Assembly (NCBI GenBank): GCA_948146395.1
Contig: OX411544.1
Span: 59,077,642 to 59,141,641, forward strand
Direction of reading: 5' to 3'
Source: Fragum whitleyi
Taxonomy: Eukaryota; Mollusca; Bivalvia; Cardiida; Cardiidae
Length of the DNA stretch: 64,000 nt
The notes under the pieces were generated by a model. The model was not told the origin of the DNA and did no database searches. It saw only the letters and a program-made list of their open reading frames with translations. Both the position numbers and the translations under genes were made by a program. This document shows positions 35,701 to 42,870 of this stretch, one piece after another. Numbering within the stretch: position 1 is the stretch's first letter; every line of letters begins with the position of its first letter.

Positions 35701-37120
35701 AGCACGCGTTTCAGTAGAAATGGTTGTTTTGCTGTTCGAAAGGTTGGGACGCACAGAAGAAAATCATTTTCTTACGTGGGCTGTAACCTTTGGAATAGCC
35801 TTCCTACAAGTATTAAAACGTGCAGATCTCTCTCTATGTTCAAAGCAAAACTTAAAGAACACTTTCTTGAAAGTGTGTGATATTTTACAAACAACTCTGG
35901 AATATAATGCTTAAAAATGAGTTCATTAATTTTTCTTTGCCTGTCTGTGATTTAATCGTTTTACTTTTAATTGCAACATCATCAACTCTATGTTTACAAA
36001 TTTAACAGTATAACATCATGTCTCTCTGTGTCAGCCACACCCAAGCAGGGGACCGCAATGGAAATAAGAGATATCCTATCTCTTTTTTGCGTTATCCCAG
36101 GTTTGGATGTGGCAGACATGGTATGAAAAATGCACTGTGATATATTCATTTTTATATGTGTTTTCTTAATATTTTACCATGTACTGTCATTTCCTATTTT
36201 ACCTGAATAAAATCTATCTATCTATCTAATTCCTCCTCCCATCAGACTTTCTTCATGGACGCATCAACACAAGAATGAATCTTTCTTCATGGGAGCATCA
36301 ATGCAAAAATGAAATTATTACCATAATATAATAAGATCACAATTCTGATATTAGTTTTATTACCCTATTGTGGGTGTAAAATAAGTTTTATTACATTTTC
36401 TGGATGTAAAATTGATTAAAAATTAATGATATTGGGGGAGTGAGAATTTACATGAAAAAAGCATTTCATTTCGCATATGGGTCATAAGACCTCGAAAGCA
36501 TCAACATTATTGCAAAAGTTTGATGTTGAGTTAAAAAAAAAAAACAGGCGGAGCTATCTGTGAACACATTAAAACACATGACATGACTTAAAATTCAAAT
36601 AATATTCTATGTATTTTTTTCTTATTTGAAATATGAGATCTATGCCATTATTTTATGGTGGTGGTTAAACTCAGGGACTGTAAAGGAAAGGGTTAAGTTG
36701 GTGAACAAGTCAAGTACTACTTTGTAACCCTGTTGACAGGACATGTCATTTAAAACTAGGTCAAAATGGAGGGCGAGTATTTAGTTTATTTGCAAATTGG
36801 AATGATCACAGCAATACAACCCTGCCCTTTAGACATTGCATTTTATCTACTTTGCAACTTACCTGGGGATGACTAACTAATGTTCACAGGCAGAATTATC
36901 AAATGATGATTCAAGTTTGGTCATGCATCAAAATTATTGGTTCGATAAACGGAAAAAAGCAAATACTGAGTCATCCATTTAAGACAAAAGAAACCTTTTC
37001 AACAATTCCTAGATCTCCCTTGACAAGAACGTCCCTAGCAATTTTCGCAGCTCGGTGTGATACAGCAACAGAGGCCGAGACAAGTCTCATTAACAACGGA
37101 ACTCCTTCAGTAGCGGCCAT
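23339..37120 (-). CDS. BPNT1: 3'(2'),5'-bisphosphate nucleotidase 1 (seven coding exons)
   Basis: The gene hydrolyses 3'-phosphoadenosine 5'-phosphate (PAP) to AMP, and also acts on inositol 1,4-bisphosphate, in the cytosol; this keeps PAP from inhibiting sulfotransferases. The reconstructed protein is 376 residues, joined from exons 37120-36995, 33059-32955, 31459-31349, 30625-30577, 28066-27923, 24614-24472 and 23791-23339. All introns are GT/AG, with phases 0, 0, 0, 1, 1, 0. The lithium-sensitive phosphatase signature is complete: D53 after LQTEA, EE at 76-77, WVDPLDGT at 118-125, and WD at 248-249 followed after 11 residues by GG. The predicted metal ligands D53, E76, D120, D123 and D249 are intact. 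Human BPNT1 is 308 residues; this protein adds a Ser/Gln/Asn-rich tail of about 63 residues. The start has an in-frame TAG seven codons upstream. Introns hold many repeats. The identity rests on motif order and similarity recalled across all exons. Confidence 0.95.
24131..24173. repeat. Short fold-back in BPNT1 intron 6
   Basis: ACATCAAAATTACAGCTTA pairs with TAAGCTGTAGTTTTGATGT across a few bases. It lies 3' of exon 6 in transcript order. It is not found elsewhere in the window. Confidence 0.6.
24335..24420. repeat. Fold-back family 3, single arm
   Basis: The words AGGGTTAATTCATGTTTTTG, GGGCGTTAACATTTGCAGAG and TTTAACACC match the arms of the element at 14,878-15,020. The opposite arm is missing. 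Confidence 0.6.
24472..24614 (-). CDS. BPNT1: BPNT1 coding exon 6
   Basis: Residues 179-226, including TTSRSHSDYTVTKTV and VLRVGGAGHK. The SRSH and GGAG segments match the substrate-binding part of the family. Acceptor ATTGCAG; the donor AAG|GTTTGT is weaker than the others. Confidence 0.93.
24846..25731 (+). mobile_element. Tandem-core element B, complete copy (BPNT1 intron 5)
   Basis: The 5' end is TTTTTTA with a fold-back AGCTC CA CTGGCC GAA GGCCAG C GAGCT. A GTCC/GTGC microsatellite follows (about 24,897-24,937). Then come about four units of 145-155 bp, with GGGCGTGGCAGGGCGGGGC near 25,070, 25,215, 25,370 and a variant at 25,525, each with CATCTCCTCC and ACCATTGGGCCAA. The 3' end is the hairpin AGGGCCA TTC TGGTCCT and CTTGTTT. 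Two reverse copies are at 15,839 and 28,812. Confidence 0.75.
25885..25940 (+). repeat. 3' end of another tandem-core element
   Basis: The sequence AGTGGAGCGATACAGGCCC, TCTTGGGCCT and CTTGTTTT repeats the pattern of terminal hairpin (AGGCCC/GGGCCT) plus CTTGTTT. No core units are attached, so this is a solo end. Confidence 0.55.
25941..27840. other. BPNT1 intron 5, mostly unique AT-rich
   Basis: No gene was found on either strand. An (ACAG) microsatellite lies at about 27,390-27,418, next to the words GACCTTCTC and GACCTTGATC of a repeat G remnant. Confidence 0.45.
27923..28066 (-). CDS. BPNT1: BPNT1 coding exon 5
   Basis: Residues 131 (split) to 179 (split), including YLDHVTVLIGIAVNGVATAG and VINQPFHDYE. 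It forms part of the alpha/beta core following the metal site. Acceptor CTAACAG, donor TTAG|GTGAGT, phase 1 on both sides. Confidence 0.95.
28329..28387. repeat. Fold-back MITE family 1 in BPNT1 intron 4
   Basis: ATGGCTCAGTGCAAAACAG and TGCACTGAGCCAT bound a somewhat shortened copy. Confidence 0.7.
28812..29930 (-). mobile_element. Tandem-core element B, reverse copy in BPNT1 intron 4
   Basis: The plus strand begins with the complement of the 3' end (AGAAGGCCAGAATGGCCCT), then AAACCGCTCACCTGAATTTT and about seven units carrying GGGCCAATCAAAATTTC, AAAATAAGCCCC and CCCTGCCACGCC. The 5' head is missing. The strand is opposite to the copy at 24,846, so the two could pair within the BPNT1 pre-mRNA. 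Confidence 0.65.
29931..30576. other. BPNT1 intron 4, no feature
   Basis: AT-rich intronic sequence just downstream (in transcript order) of exon 4. Nothing else is supported. Confidence 0.4.
30577..30625 (-). CDS. BPNT1: BPNT1 coding exon 4
   Basis: A 49-bp exon coding residues 115-130 plus one base: IVIWVDPLDGTKEFTE. It carries the core DPLDGT motif (D120, D123 as metal ligands). Acceptor TTGTTACAG, donor G|GTAAGC, phase 1. It is too short for an ORF scan to show. Confidence 0.95.
30829..31174. mobile_element. 346-bp MITE inserted in repeat G (BPNT1 intron 3)
   Basis: The ends are inverted: CAGGGC then GCTAGTGTTT at the left, AAACACTAGCTCTG at the right. The flanks are CAAGCA on both sides (30,823-30,828 and 31,175-31,180). 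Removing the element restores the repeat G text seen at about 18,248 (CACAAGCAATAC). CAG at the tips resembles hAT elements, but the duplication looks like 6 bp rather than the usual 8, so the superfamily is uncertain. Confidence 0.65.
31349..31459 (-). CDS. BPNT1: BPNT1 coding exon 3
   Basis: Residues 78-114, beginning ELAPTVSIPDDFIEDGYDQD and ending RNVNDDD. This is the variable acidic loop between the Glu pair and the DPLDGT motif in the family. Acceptor ATTTCAG, donor GAT|GTAAGT, both phase 0. Confidence 0.9.
31505..31605. repeat. Fold-back element in BPNT1 intron 2
   Basis: Inner arms GAAAGCTATATTTTCAC and GTGAAAATATAGCTTT flank a loop of about 17 bp. Outer sequences (ATATCTTTCATT, and TGAAGTGAAAGAT) also pair imperfectly. 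Single copy in the window. Confidence 0.6.
31606..32954. other. BPNT1 intron 2, no gene
   Basis: Intronic. Short ORFs on both strands near 32,465-32,887 have no recognisable content and no repeat similarity. Confidence 0.4.
32955..33059 (-). CDS. BPNT1: BPNT1 coding exon 2
   Basis: Residues 43-77, beginning SGKNDLQTEADRSAQ and ending YGEE. It holds the first metal-site Asp (D53) and the Glu pair E76-E77. Acceptor TTTTTCAG, donor GAG|GTAGGT, both phase 0. Confidence 0.95.
33590..33651. repeat. Short inverted repeat in BPNT1 intron 1
   Basis: ATATTGTGGAAAAAG at 33,590-33,604 is inverted at 33,637-33,651 (CTTTTTCCACAATAT). A related ATATTGTGAAAAAAGAA word occurs near 2,288, 40,542 and 40,593. 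Confidence 0.6.
33745..34002. mobile_element. MITE with 30-bp inverted ends (BPNT1 intron 1)
   Basis: The left end TCATGGCCCAAGATTATAAA is inverted at the right (TTTATAACCTTGGGCCCTGA). The repeats agree at about 28 of 30 positions. The centre is a second palindrome, TATTAATAAGTTG and CAACTTATTAATA. There is no ORF. It lies directly next to the RT remnant that starts at about 34,013. Confidence 0.7.
34013..34540 (+). pseudogene. Non-LTR retrotransposon RT C-terminal remnant (RT1)
   Basis: Degenerate matches to the end of an RT ORF: VWDPY near 34,024, then after a frame change NNLLQDLQWQSLEK, ERLAMFYNRNKQTG and QRSFFPRTTMDWHSLLPD followed by SIDAFKATL. These are hallmarks of the C-terminal part of Jockey/CR1-type elements. 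In-frame stops and at least one frameshift break it, and the catalytic RT domain is missing. Its 3' tail is GAAGATGATGAAGAAGAAG (about 34,522-34,540). It sits antisense to BPNT1 in intron 1. Confidence 0.7.
34541..35880 (+). pseudogene. Non-LTR retrotransposon reverse transcriptase, 5'-truncated (RT2)
   Basis: The frame opens at about 34,548 with TDVGNYRPVSILSVVSKIFE and continues through QSGFRKGYSTDTCLIHL, LLDLQKAFDTVDHSI (RT motif A), [20 protein letters not shown] (motif B) and LLLYADDSAIL (motif C, the YADD catalytic site). A single frameshift near 35,060 moves the rest into another frame: LSLHLGKTESIIFGS, NVKYLGAVL, LIQCHFDYACVFWY, LNWLPVEKRI, and a C-terminus ending HFLESV with TGA at 35,880. 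The endonuclease is missing. Motifs are otherwise intact, so this copy is fairly young. The clade looks Jockey/CR1-L2-like, unchecked. Confidence 0.88.
35881..36229 (+). mobile_element. 3' untranslated region and (ATCT) tail of RT2
   Basis: After the stop comes a 330-bp leader to a short (ATCT) microsatellite at about 36,207-36,228, following AATAAA. AGATATCCTATCTCT inside it is an inverted repeat. A simple-repeat tail instead of poly(A) is usual in several non-LTR clades. Confidence 0.7.
36230..36994. other. BPNT1 intron 1, no feature
   Basis: Intronic AT-rich sequence next to exon 1. Nothing is supported. Confidence 0.4.
36995..37120 (-). CDS. BPNT1: BPNT1 coding exon 1
   Basis: Residues 1-42, starting MAATEGVPLLMRLVSASVAV and ending GDLGIVEK. 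The ATG (37,118-37,120) has A at -3 and G at +4. An in-frame TAG at 37,139-37,141 shows it is the first usable start. The donor AAG|GTTTCT is phase 0. The plus-strand ORF over this exon is a shadow. Confidence 0.93.
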
Positions 37121-37187
37121 CTTCGTCAATGTAAACAACTATTGTCGTAATATTCTGAGTACCTAATCAAATAGACTGGTGAACCTG

Positions 37188-37226
37188 TCCCAATCTACGC
37201 TACCCTCCGATACTGGGACAGGAAAA
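37188..37226. repeat. Small fold-back in the BPNT1 5' region
   Basis: CCTGTCCCA and TGGGACAGG pair across a loop holding ATCTACGCTACCCTCC. The loop and one arm recur, inverted, at 56,008-56,040; related pieces lie at 54,586-54,618 and 54,786-54,803. Confidence 0.55.
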
Positions 37227-37256
37227 ACCTAATTTCGGGTTTCTGCATGGTAACAA

Positions 37257-37280
37257 TTGCGCATGCGCAAGAATGGGCGG
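37257..37280 (-). promoter_or_regulatory. BPNT1 core promoter motifs: NRF1 site and GC box
   Basis: TGCGCATGCGCA at 37,258-37,269 is a perfect NRF1 palindrome, and GGGCGG at 37,275-37,280 is a GC box. They lie about 140-160 bp before the BPNT1 ATG. No TATA box is obvious. This fits a TATA-less housekeeping promoter; the transcription start itself is not visible. Confidence 0.5.
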
Positions 37281-38486
37281 AGTTTATTGAAAGAAATTAT
37301 CTTGTCGAACCAAGGGTTACGAACGTTTTACTTACTATCGATTCGATATCCCTTGACTCGTGGAGATGGGAAGGAAATGACTTTATCATATAATATTCTA
37401 CCGCTATTTGTTTACTAATAGAACTTTTTATTTTGATCATCAATCCGATTTCATCATTGACGAGAAAAGAAATTTAAATATGGTTAAGTTGATGTTCAGA
37501 AAAACTTATATTTACACAATTTCTTTATAATGTGACATTAGCATTCGTTTGCAACGGAAACGTTTAGACCACTGATTGAATATTTTTTTTGTTACCCGCA
37601 TTCGGTTACCCGAAATGTTTTTTGTCTTCTTTCCGATTGAAATGTTTGTGGTTAATAAGCTTCGAAATTTTACATGGAAAGCATAGGCTTTCCATAAATA
37701 CAAAACTTTATCACGCTTCGCCATTTAATTTTTACAAATAAACCAAACAAAGTCTTTTTCTTGTATTTTCTTCCGACAAACGCTTATCTACTTTTTATGT
37801 ACTTTTATACGCATGGCATTATTTATCATACGGAGAAATTCTGGCCAAAAAGTCCATTAGGGATTGGGGACAAAAAAGCCCTATCTGCCCATTTGTCCGT
37901 CAATAAATCTCATTAAACTTGTCAGAGAACCGCTGCCTGCCTCGTCTGTTTGTTTAATTGGATTTTAATTGCATGCAATGGTCATTCACACTAACTCAAC
38001 AAGCCCTTGTGGTATATTCTTGGTCCAGAATGTTTCTCTGAATTACACGTAGCTAATGTTTTTAAACTTTTCCTCTTTTCTAGATATTTTCCAAGTGTAT
38101 TACTTGTATGATGCGAAGAATGCCAGATTACAAATTTTTGAATGTAAATTACACATTGCATAAAGATCAGTAATTAAAATAGTTTGTATTAACCCTTTCC
38201 AATTTTATAAAAGGTTAAGACTGATTCATAATGAAAGTAGTAGCAGACGACAAGGCTTATTTTGATGAAGTCAGATACCATCTTGAATAATATTGTATTG
38301 CATATATATTCCTTTGTGATCCAATTAGTTAATCAAATTCCATAAGTAAATGTTACGTGAAGTACAATTAACACATTTTCTTCATTCATTCTTTTAGTTA
38401 CCCGATTATTTTAGACAGGTGTTAGCAGGCTGTTTTTGCATTTATATATATTCTTAACTTGTTGAATCAGAGTTTGTTGAGGGCTC
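37281..38486. other. No gene recognised upstream of BPNT1
   Basis: AT-rich. A reverse-strand ORF of 70 codons at 37,512-37,724 (starting MAKRDKVLYLWKAYAF, Lys/Arg-rich) has a passable start context but no recognisable family, so I leave it uncalled. Confidence 0.4.
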
Positions 38487-38515
38487 GGGGGGGAGGGGGG
38501 TCACCCCCTCCCCCA
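38487..38515. repeat. G-run/C-run inverted repeat
   Basis: GGGGGGGAGGGGGG is followed by TCA and CCCCCTCCCCC. It can form a GC hairpin or, on one strand, a G-quadruplex, in an otherwise AT-rich stretch. Confidence 0.7.
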
Positions 38516-38829
38516 TGTAATCTAATGAATTGCAATGTTTTAGTTTTCATGGAAAACATTTAGTCAAAATACTCGGAAAATGAAGCCCATTTATTTGTAT
38601 ATTAGATATTTGTATATAACCCGATCACAGGAATTCTGGATCCGAAGCAGATTCTTTATTATTATTAGATCCATCATTATCATCATTATCATTATTGTTA
38701 TTATAATTAATATGCAAGAATCAAAATGCATATAAAACTTATTTAACTAAAAGTCTTTTTCTGCAAGTGCAAACTAAAACAGTGGAGTAAATCCAAAGCG
38801 TGTTTTTTTTAAAGTCGGCAAAAAGATTT
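38516..38829. other. Spacer with ATT/ATC microsatellite
   Basis: An imperfect ATT/ATC/GTT trinucleotide run lies at about 38,656-38,708. No gene. Confidence 0.5.
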
Positions 38830-39010
38830 TGTTTGTTTGGAACTTGACGCCGCTTTCAATAGGTTTCAGTCATATCGCTGGAGCTGGTGCAACCGACAGT
38901 AAATTCTTGGTATTTCTCACACCAGTACTACAATTTCATCCCTTTCTGACCTTCAGTTGGGAGTCAAATGGCAGAAAGGATATGTGCATCTCCCGGGGCA
39001 ATATTTAGAC
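38830..39010 (-). mobile_element. SINE fragment, reverse
   Basis: The plus strand reads CTTGACGCCGCTTTCAATAG, TATCGCTGGAGC, ATTTCTCACACCAGTAC and CCTTTCTGACCTTCAG. This is the complement of the SINE body ending GAAAGCGGCGTAAAACCCC. It lacks the tRNA-like head. Confidence 0.55.
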
Positions 39011-39067
39011 AGTTGTTCCCATTTCAGCTTGTACTTACAATGACACGCTACTATTACAGAAACATAA

Positions 39068-39216
39068 TTAAGGTAGTGGACCTCAATTTTCGCAACATTC
39101 CGGAACTCATGATCTTTCACAATATTAAAATGGAATCATGAGGAAACCTCGGTTAACACTGTAAAAACCCGTGACATCCGAAACTTTGCGGAACTTTTAC
39201 GGTTACACTACCTTAA
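39068..39216. mobile_element. Palindromic MITE M2 with TTAA ends, copy 2
   Basis: TTAAGGTAGTGGACC at the left and ACACTACCTTAA at the right, with ATGAGGAAACCTCGGTTAACA inside on one arm only partly mirrored. It shares edges and inner words with 10,069-10,233, and the central hairpin has decayed. Confidence 0.7.
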
Positions 39217-39399
39217 ATCAAACCATTGACTGGAACATTCAAAAGCTTTCATTATGCAAGTCTCAAAATAGAACATATTGGTATAACGTAAGCGAAAGGC
39301 CTAAATGTTGTATATCAGCTTGAAATAATGTCAGATACTTTTTTTTCTACAAAAGAAATCCAGTTCTATCTAATTTTTGTAAGTACTCAGTTGTGTCAT

Positions 39400-39690
39400 A
39401 CTCTTGTGAAGACCAAGGCTTAGTGATTACGACGTTGGCTTATGAATCAGACGGTCCCAGACCACAGAAATTTTTCTGAGCAAAGAAATTTACTCCACAC
39501 TGCCCCTCTTCACCCACTCTCACCAATGGGATCTTTGTGTGAGTAAGAGCTGGAGGATAGGAAGGGATGTTATGGTACTTCATGTACTAGTGAGAAAAAT
39601 ACCAGGAGACCATCGTTAGGTGATTCAGCGGCCACAATGCTACTGAAAAATAGTTGAAAGCGGCGTAAAACCCCATTCAAACAACTAATC
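39400..39690 (+). mobile_element. SINE, full-length-like
   Basis: A tRNA-like head (AGTGATTACGACGTTGGCTT) is followed by the shared body: CTCTCACCAATGGGAT, GAGCTGGAGGATAGGAAGGG, ATGGTACTTCATGTACTAG and TTGAAAGCGGCGTAAAACCC, ending CATTCAAACAAC. Confidence 0.6.
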
Positions 39691-41330
39691 TTCTCTACCC
39701 AGGAATATAAATGGGTACATTTGAGAATGTAGTTCGAAGTGCTGTTTCAGCCGAAAGCCTCGGATGTATACAGCCGACTTGCAATTCAATGATTGGGGGC
39801 TTAAGTGTAAGGTTCGTGTGAATATGTATGACATAAAACTTTATAACTTTAAAGTCAAATCTTTAAATTTTATGTTTCTCCAAATAAGATTTTTTTAAAA
39901 GATTGAGCAATCTAGAACAGATGCCGAACAGTATTGGAAAAAGTATTTACAAAAACATATAAAATGATATAAATTAAGTTTTATCATTGTCTATGAATGT
40001 TCAAAATTGTTGTTGGATTTCCCGTAACAGCACATTTAGGTATATCGTCGGCGAAACACTTCAACCTCGTTTAATCGCATATAGTTAAATCTACTTAAAA
40101 GAAGTCTAGAGACTCAGATCAGTCTATTCATTTGCACAGTCTGATCAAAGTTTTCACCACGCGCTAATTAATAAGCTACAGACTTATCATCACTGTCCAA
40201 AACAAGAGAATAATATTGACGCTTCTAGAAAAGCTCGGGGTTTCTGTTGGAAATGTCACAGGTCAGACACAAGCTCAAATATGTCTGGTATCCTTTAAGA
40301 GAAGCAATGAAGACATAGTATTCTATGATATACTACAATATACTTAAATCCTTACCCTAAGGAAAAATCACATGCGATTGTTTCATATTATCGAAATGTT
40401 TGAATAGTACATTTAACAACATTTAAGACAAAATATGATAAAACAAGTATCCTGCAATTGTATCATTTTGATTTTTTGGACATTTGATTAAAAGGTCAAG
40501 TTCTTGATTTGTCAGACGGACAAAAATGGAAAGTTTAAGATATTGTGAAAAAAGAAAGACAAAAAATGGAAAGTGGAACATGAGAGATATTGTGAAAAAA
40601 GAAAGACAATCTTCCAATATTGAACATTGTTACTATGGCGACCAAGTCATGCATGTCAAATTTTACTGAATTATGAACTCTTAATTACATGTAATGGTCA
40701 TTATTTAGGGCAGCTGGTACTCAGCTCATCGTATTCCTATACGCGTATTTCAAGAATCCATGTTTCTAGATTCCTAGAGGGATAAGCCGACAATCGAGAA
40801 AACTCAATTCGGTTTAACACTAAAACTTGTAAATTGAAAAACAGCGAAGCTTTTAGCACATGTGACCCATCGGGCAAAAAAGGACCTTCTTGGTAGGTGG
40901 TGAAGGTCTGACTATGCGGACTGTGAAACATTTTATACCTGACTAATTTTCTGAATCTATAATGATCATTTTACCGTCCTGTATAAAAACGCACCCTTGA
41001 GATGCGAACTCCGGTTGACCTCTTCTTGAACCAACATCTTTCTAAAACATTTATTTACGAATCCCCAGAAGGTCTTTTTTGCTTAACATGTCAAGTATAT
41101 TACGAGTATACTTTATTCCATCTCACCTTTTCATGCAATAGTTCCGTTTTTTTTTATAAAATCTTTTCATTTGAAAAAAAAAATGCATACAAGAAATGTC
41201 AATTGGCAAGTAGAATTGACAAGGAGGTGGCTGGAAAACGACGGAAAGTCTTGGGTAGATGCACCAAATACCGGCACCACCATGAGGAAGTGCACCCATA
41301 TGAGAATTTATGATATCTGTCCGAGATTTC
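39691..41330. other. No gene recognised
   Basis: AT-rich. A duplicated phrase, GATATTGTGAAAAAAGAAAG, occurs at about 40,541 and 40,592. Short ORFs near 40,423-40,931 and 41,002-41,368 have no recognisable content. Confidence 0.4.
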
Positions 41331-41625
41331 TTGTTTGTTTGAAAGGGCTTTAACACCACTTTCAACAATTTTTCAGTTATCTTGCGGCAGCTGGAGCACC
41401 TTAAAATGGATTCCTTGTATTTCTCTCACCTGTTGTACCATTACATTCCTTTCTAGCCTTCAGCTGCTATCCAATTTAGGTCTACAATTATCAACCCATT
41501 GGTTGGAAACCAATTGTCGAAAAGGAAAAGTGCCATCGCCGGGACCGAACACAGAACCGTCAAAATAACAGTTCGACGCGCTACTACTGCACTATGACGT
41601 CGGCTGGCGATTTCCTGAATGAAGC
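41331..41625 (-). mobile_element. SINE, reverse
   Basis: The plus strand begins GTTTGTTTGAAAGGGC, then CACTTTCAACAATTTTTCAG, GCAGCTGGAGCACC, ACCATTACATTCCTTTCTAG and TCAACCCATTGGTTGG. The complement of a tRNA-like head follows, around ACGCGCTACTACTGC. Confidence 0.55.
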
Positions 41626-41729
41626 CACAAACTATTGATCATAAGGGAGAGATTTTATCATTAACGTTTACAAATACAGAAAGGCAATGAAAGATGAGAA
41701 TTCGGCAATACTAGTACCACAAAGCAAAA

Positions 41730-42245
41730 CAAGGGCACCGCCTACGGATGCCTACGCTCGGCTGTAAGTGCTGGATGGTAAAAAACACTAATGGATCTAA
41801 TGGATGGTGAAAAAACAAAGTAGAAAAACGGGCATAATTTGTAGAAAATGCTTCTTAAGTTATCCCCCTTGATAGAAAAGGTTGCTCTTATGATGGTGAA
41901 TATGTGTGCCAAGTTTCAAGTGTAGGCCTTCAGTAGAACCAGAGATATCACAAAAATGTCAAAATTTTTGCATTTTTTCACAATTTTGACCTTGAAAATT
42001 GACCTCAACTGATGACCTAGAACTTGGTACCATCAGAAAGTGCTTGTCCCATGCAATCATTTTGTTTAAATATGAAGGCCCTATCATTTACCATTCAAAA
42101 GTAATGGCAAATGTTAAATTTTCGTATTTTTTTCAAAAGTTTAAACTTGAAAAATGACTTTGACCTTGACTAATGACCTTGAACTTGGAACATGCAGAAA
42201 GTGCTTGTCCAAGGCAATCATCATGTGAAATATGAAGCTAACATG
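41730..42245 (+). repeat. Element H joined to repeat G
   Basis: The left edge is AACAAGGGCACCGCCTACGG and GGCTGTAAGTGCTGGATGG, the complement of the edge at 598-650. It runs through CATAATTTGTAGAAAATGC and GATGGTGAATATGTGTGCC into two repeat G units with TTGACCTTGA, ACTTGGTACC and CAGAAAGTGCTTGTCC. H and G may be parts of one element. Confidence 0.6.
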
Positions 42246-42624
42246 AAACTACATGTAACTACAACAGACAACTCTGTTAGGTTGAAATCAACTTCATCCG
42301 GGAAATGTGGCGTTCCATTACATAAGTTTATTCACTGGTTGTTTCATAGGCATAATAAGACTAAGGGGCCAAGTGCAGACTACTAGGTATTTTCGGACTT
42401 GAGTTGGTGGGGTGCAGGACAACGAAACTTGTAGGGTCTGCCCTTGGTCCCCGCTAACTTTGCTGAACTAAGTCAAGACCATAATAATGTTACATATTTT
42501 TATTCTACTCATTTACACATAATGCTTAAGTTTGGCATAATGGTGGGCGTGAACCTACGATAAATTTCACAAATAAAAGCCAATAAAATCAATAAATGTT
42601 TTACCATTATTTATACATTTTGTG
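42246..42624. other. No gene recognised
   Basis: Spacer before the minisatellite. Nothing is supported. Confidence 0.35.
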
Positions 42625-42870
42625 CTCAGTTAGATCGAAACAAATAGCTCAGATGGAGCTGAAGCAAAAAATGCCCAGATGGGGCCGAACAAATAATTCT
42701 CAGATGGAGCGGAACGAATAATGCACAGTGGAGCGGAACGAATAATGCTCAGATAGAACCAAACAAATAATGATCAGATTGAGCAGAATAAATAACGCTC
42801 AGATGGAGCGGAACAAATAATGCTCAGGTGGAGCTAAATTAAGCTCAAGTAGAGCGACAATCAACTTCGA
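42625..42870 (+). repeat. 25-bp minisatellite, copy 1
   Basis: About nine diverged units of roughly 25 bp with consensus AACAAATAATGCTCAGATGG followed by AGCGG. The first units (GCTGAAGCAAAAAATGCCC, then GATGGGGCC) are variants that reappear in the same order at 45,830. Confidence 0.8.

Noticed and set aside
37512..37724. 70-codon Lys/Arg-rich reverse-strand ORF upstream of BPNT1
   Set aside because: No domain, no splice partner and A/T-driven composition. It is too weak to call.
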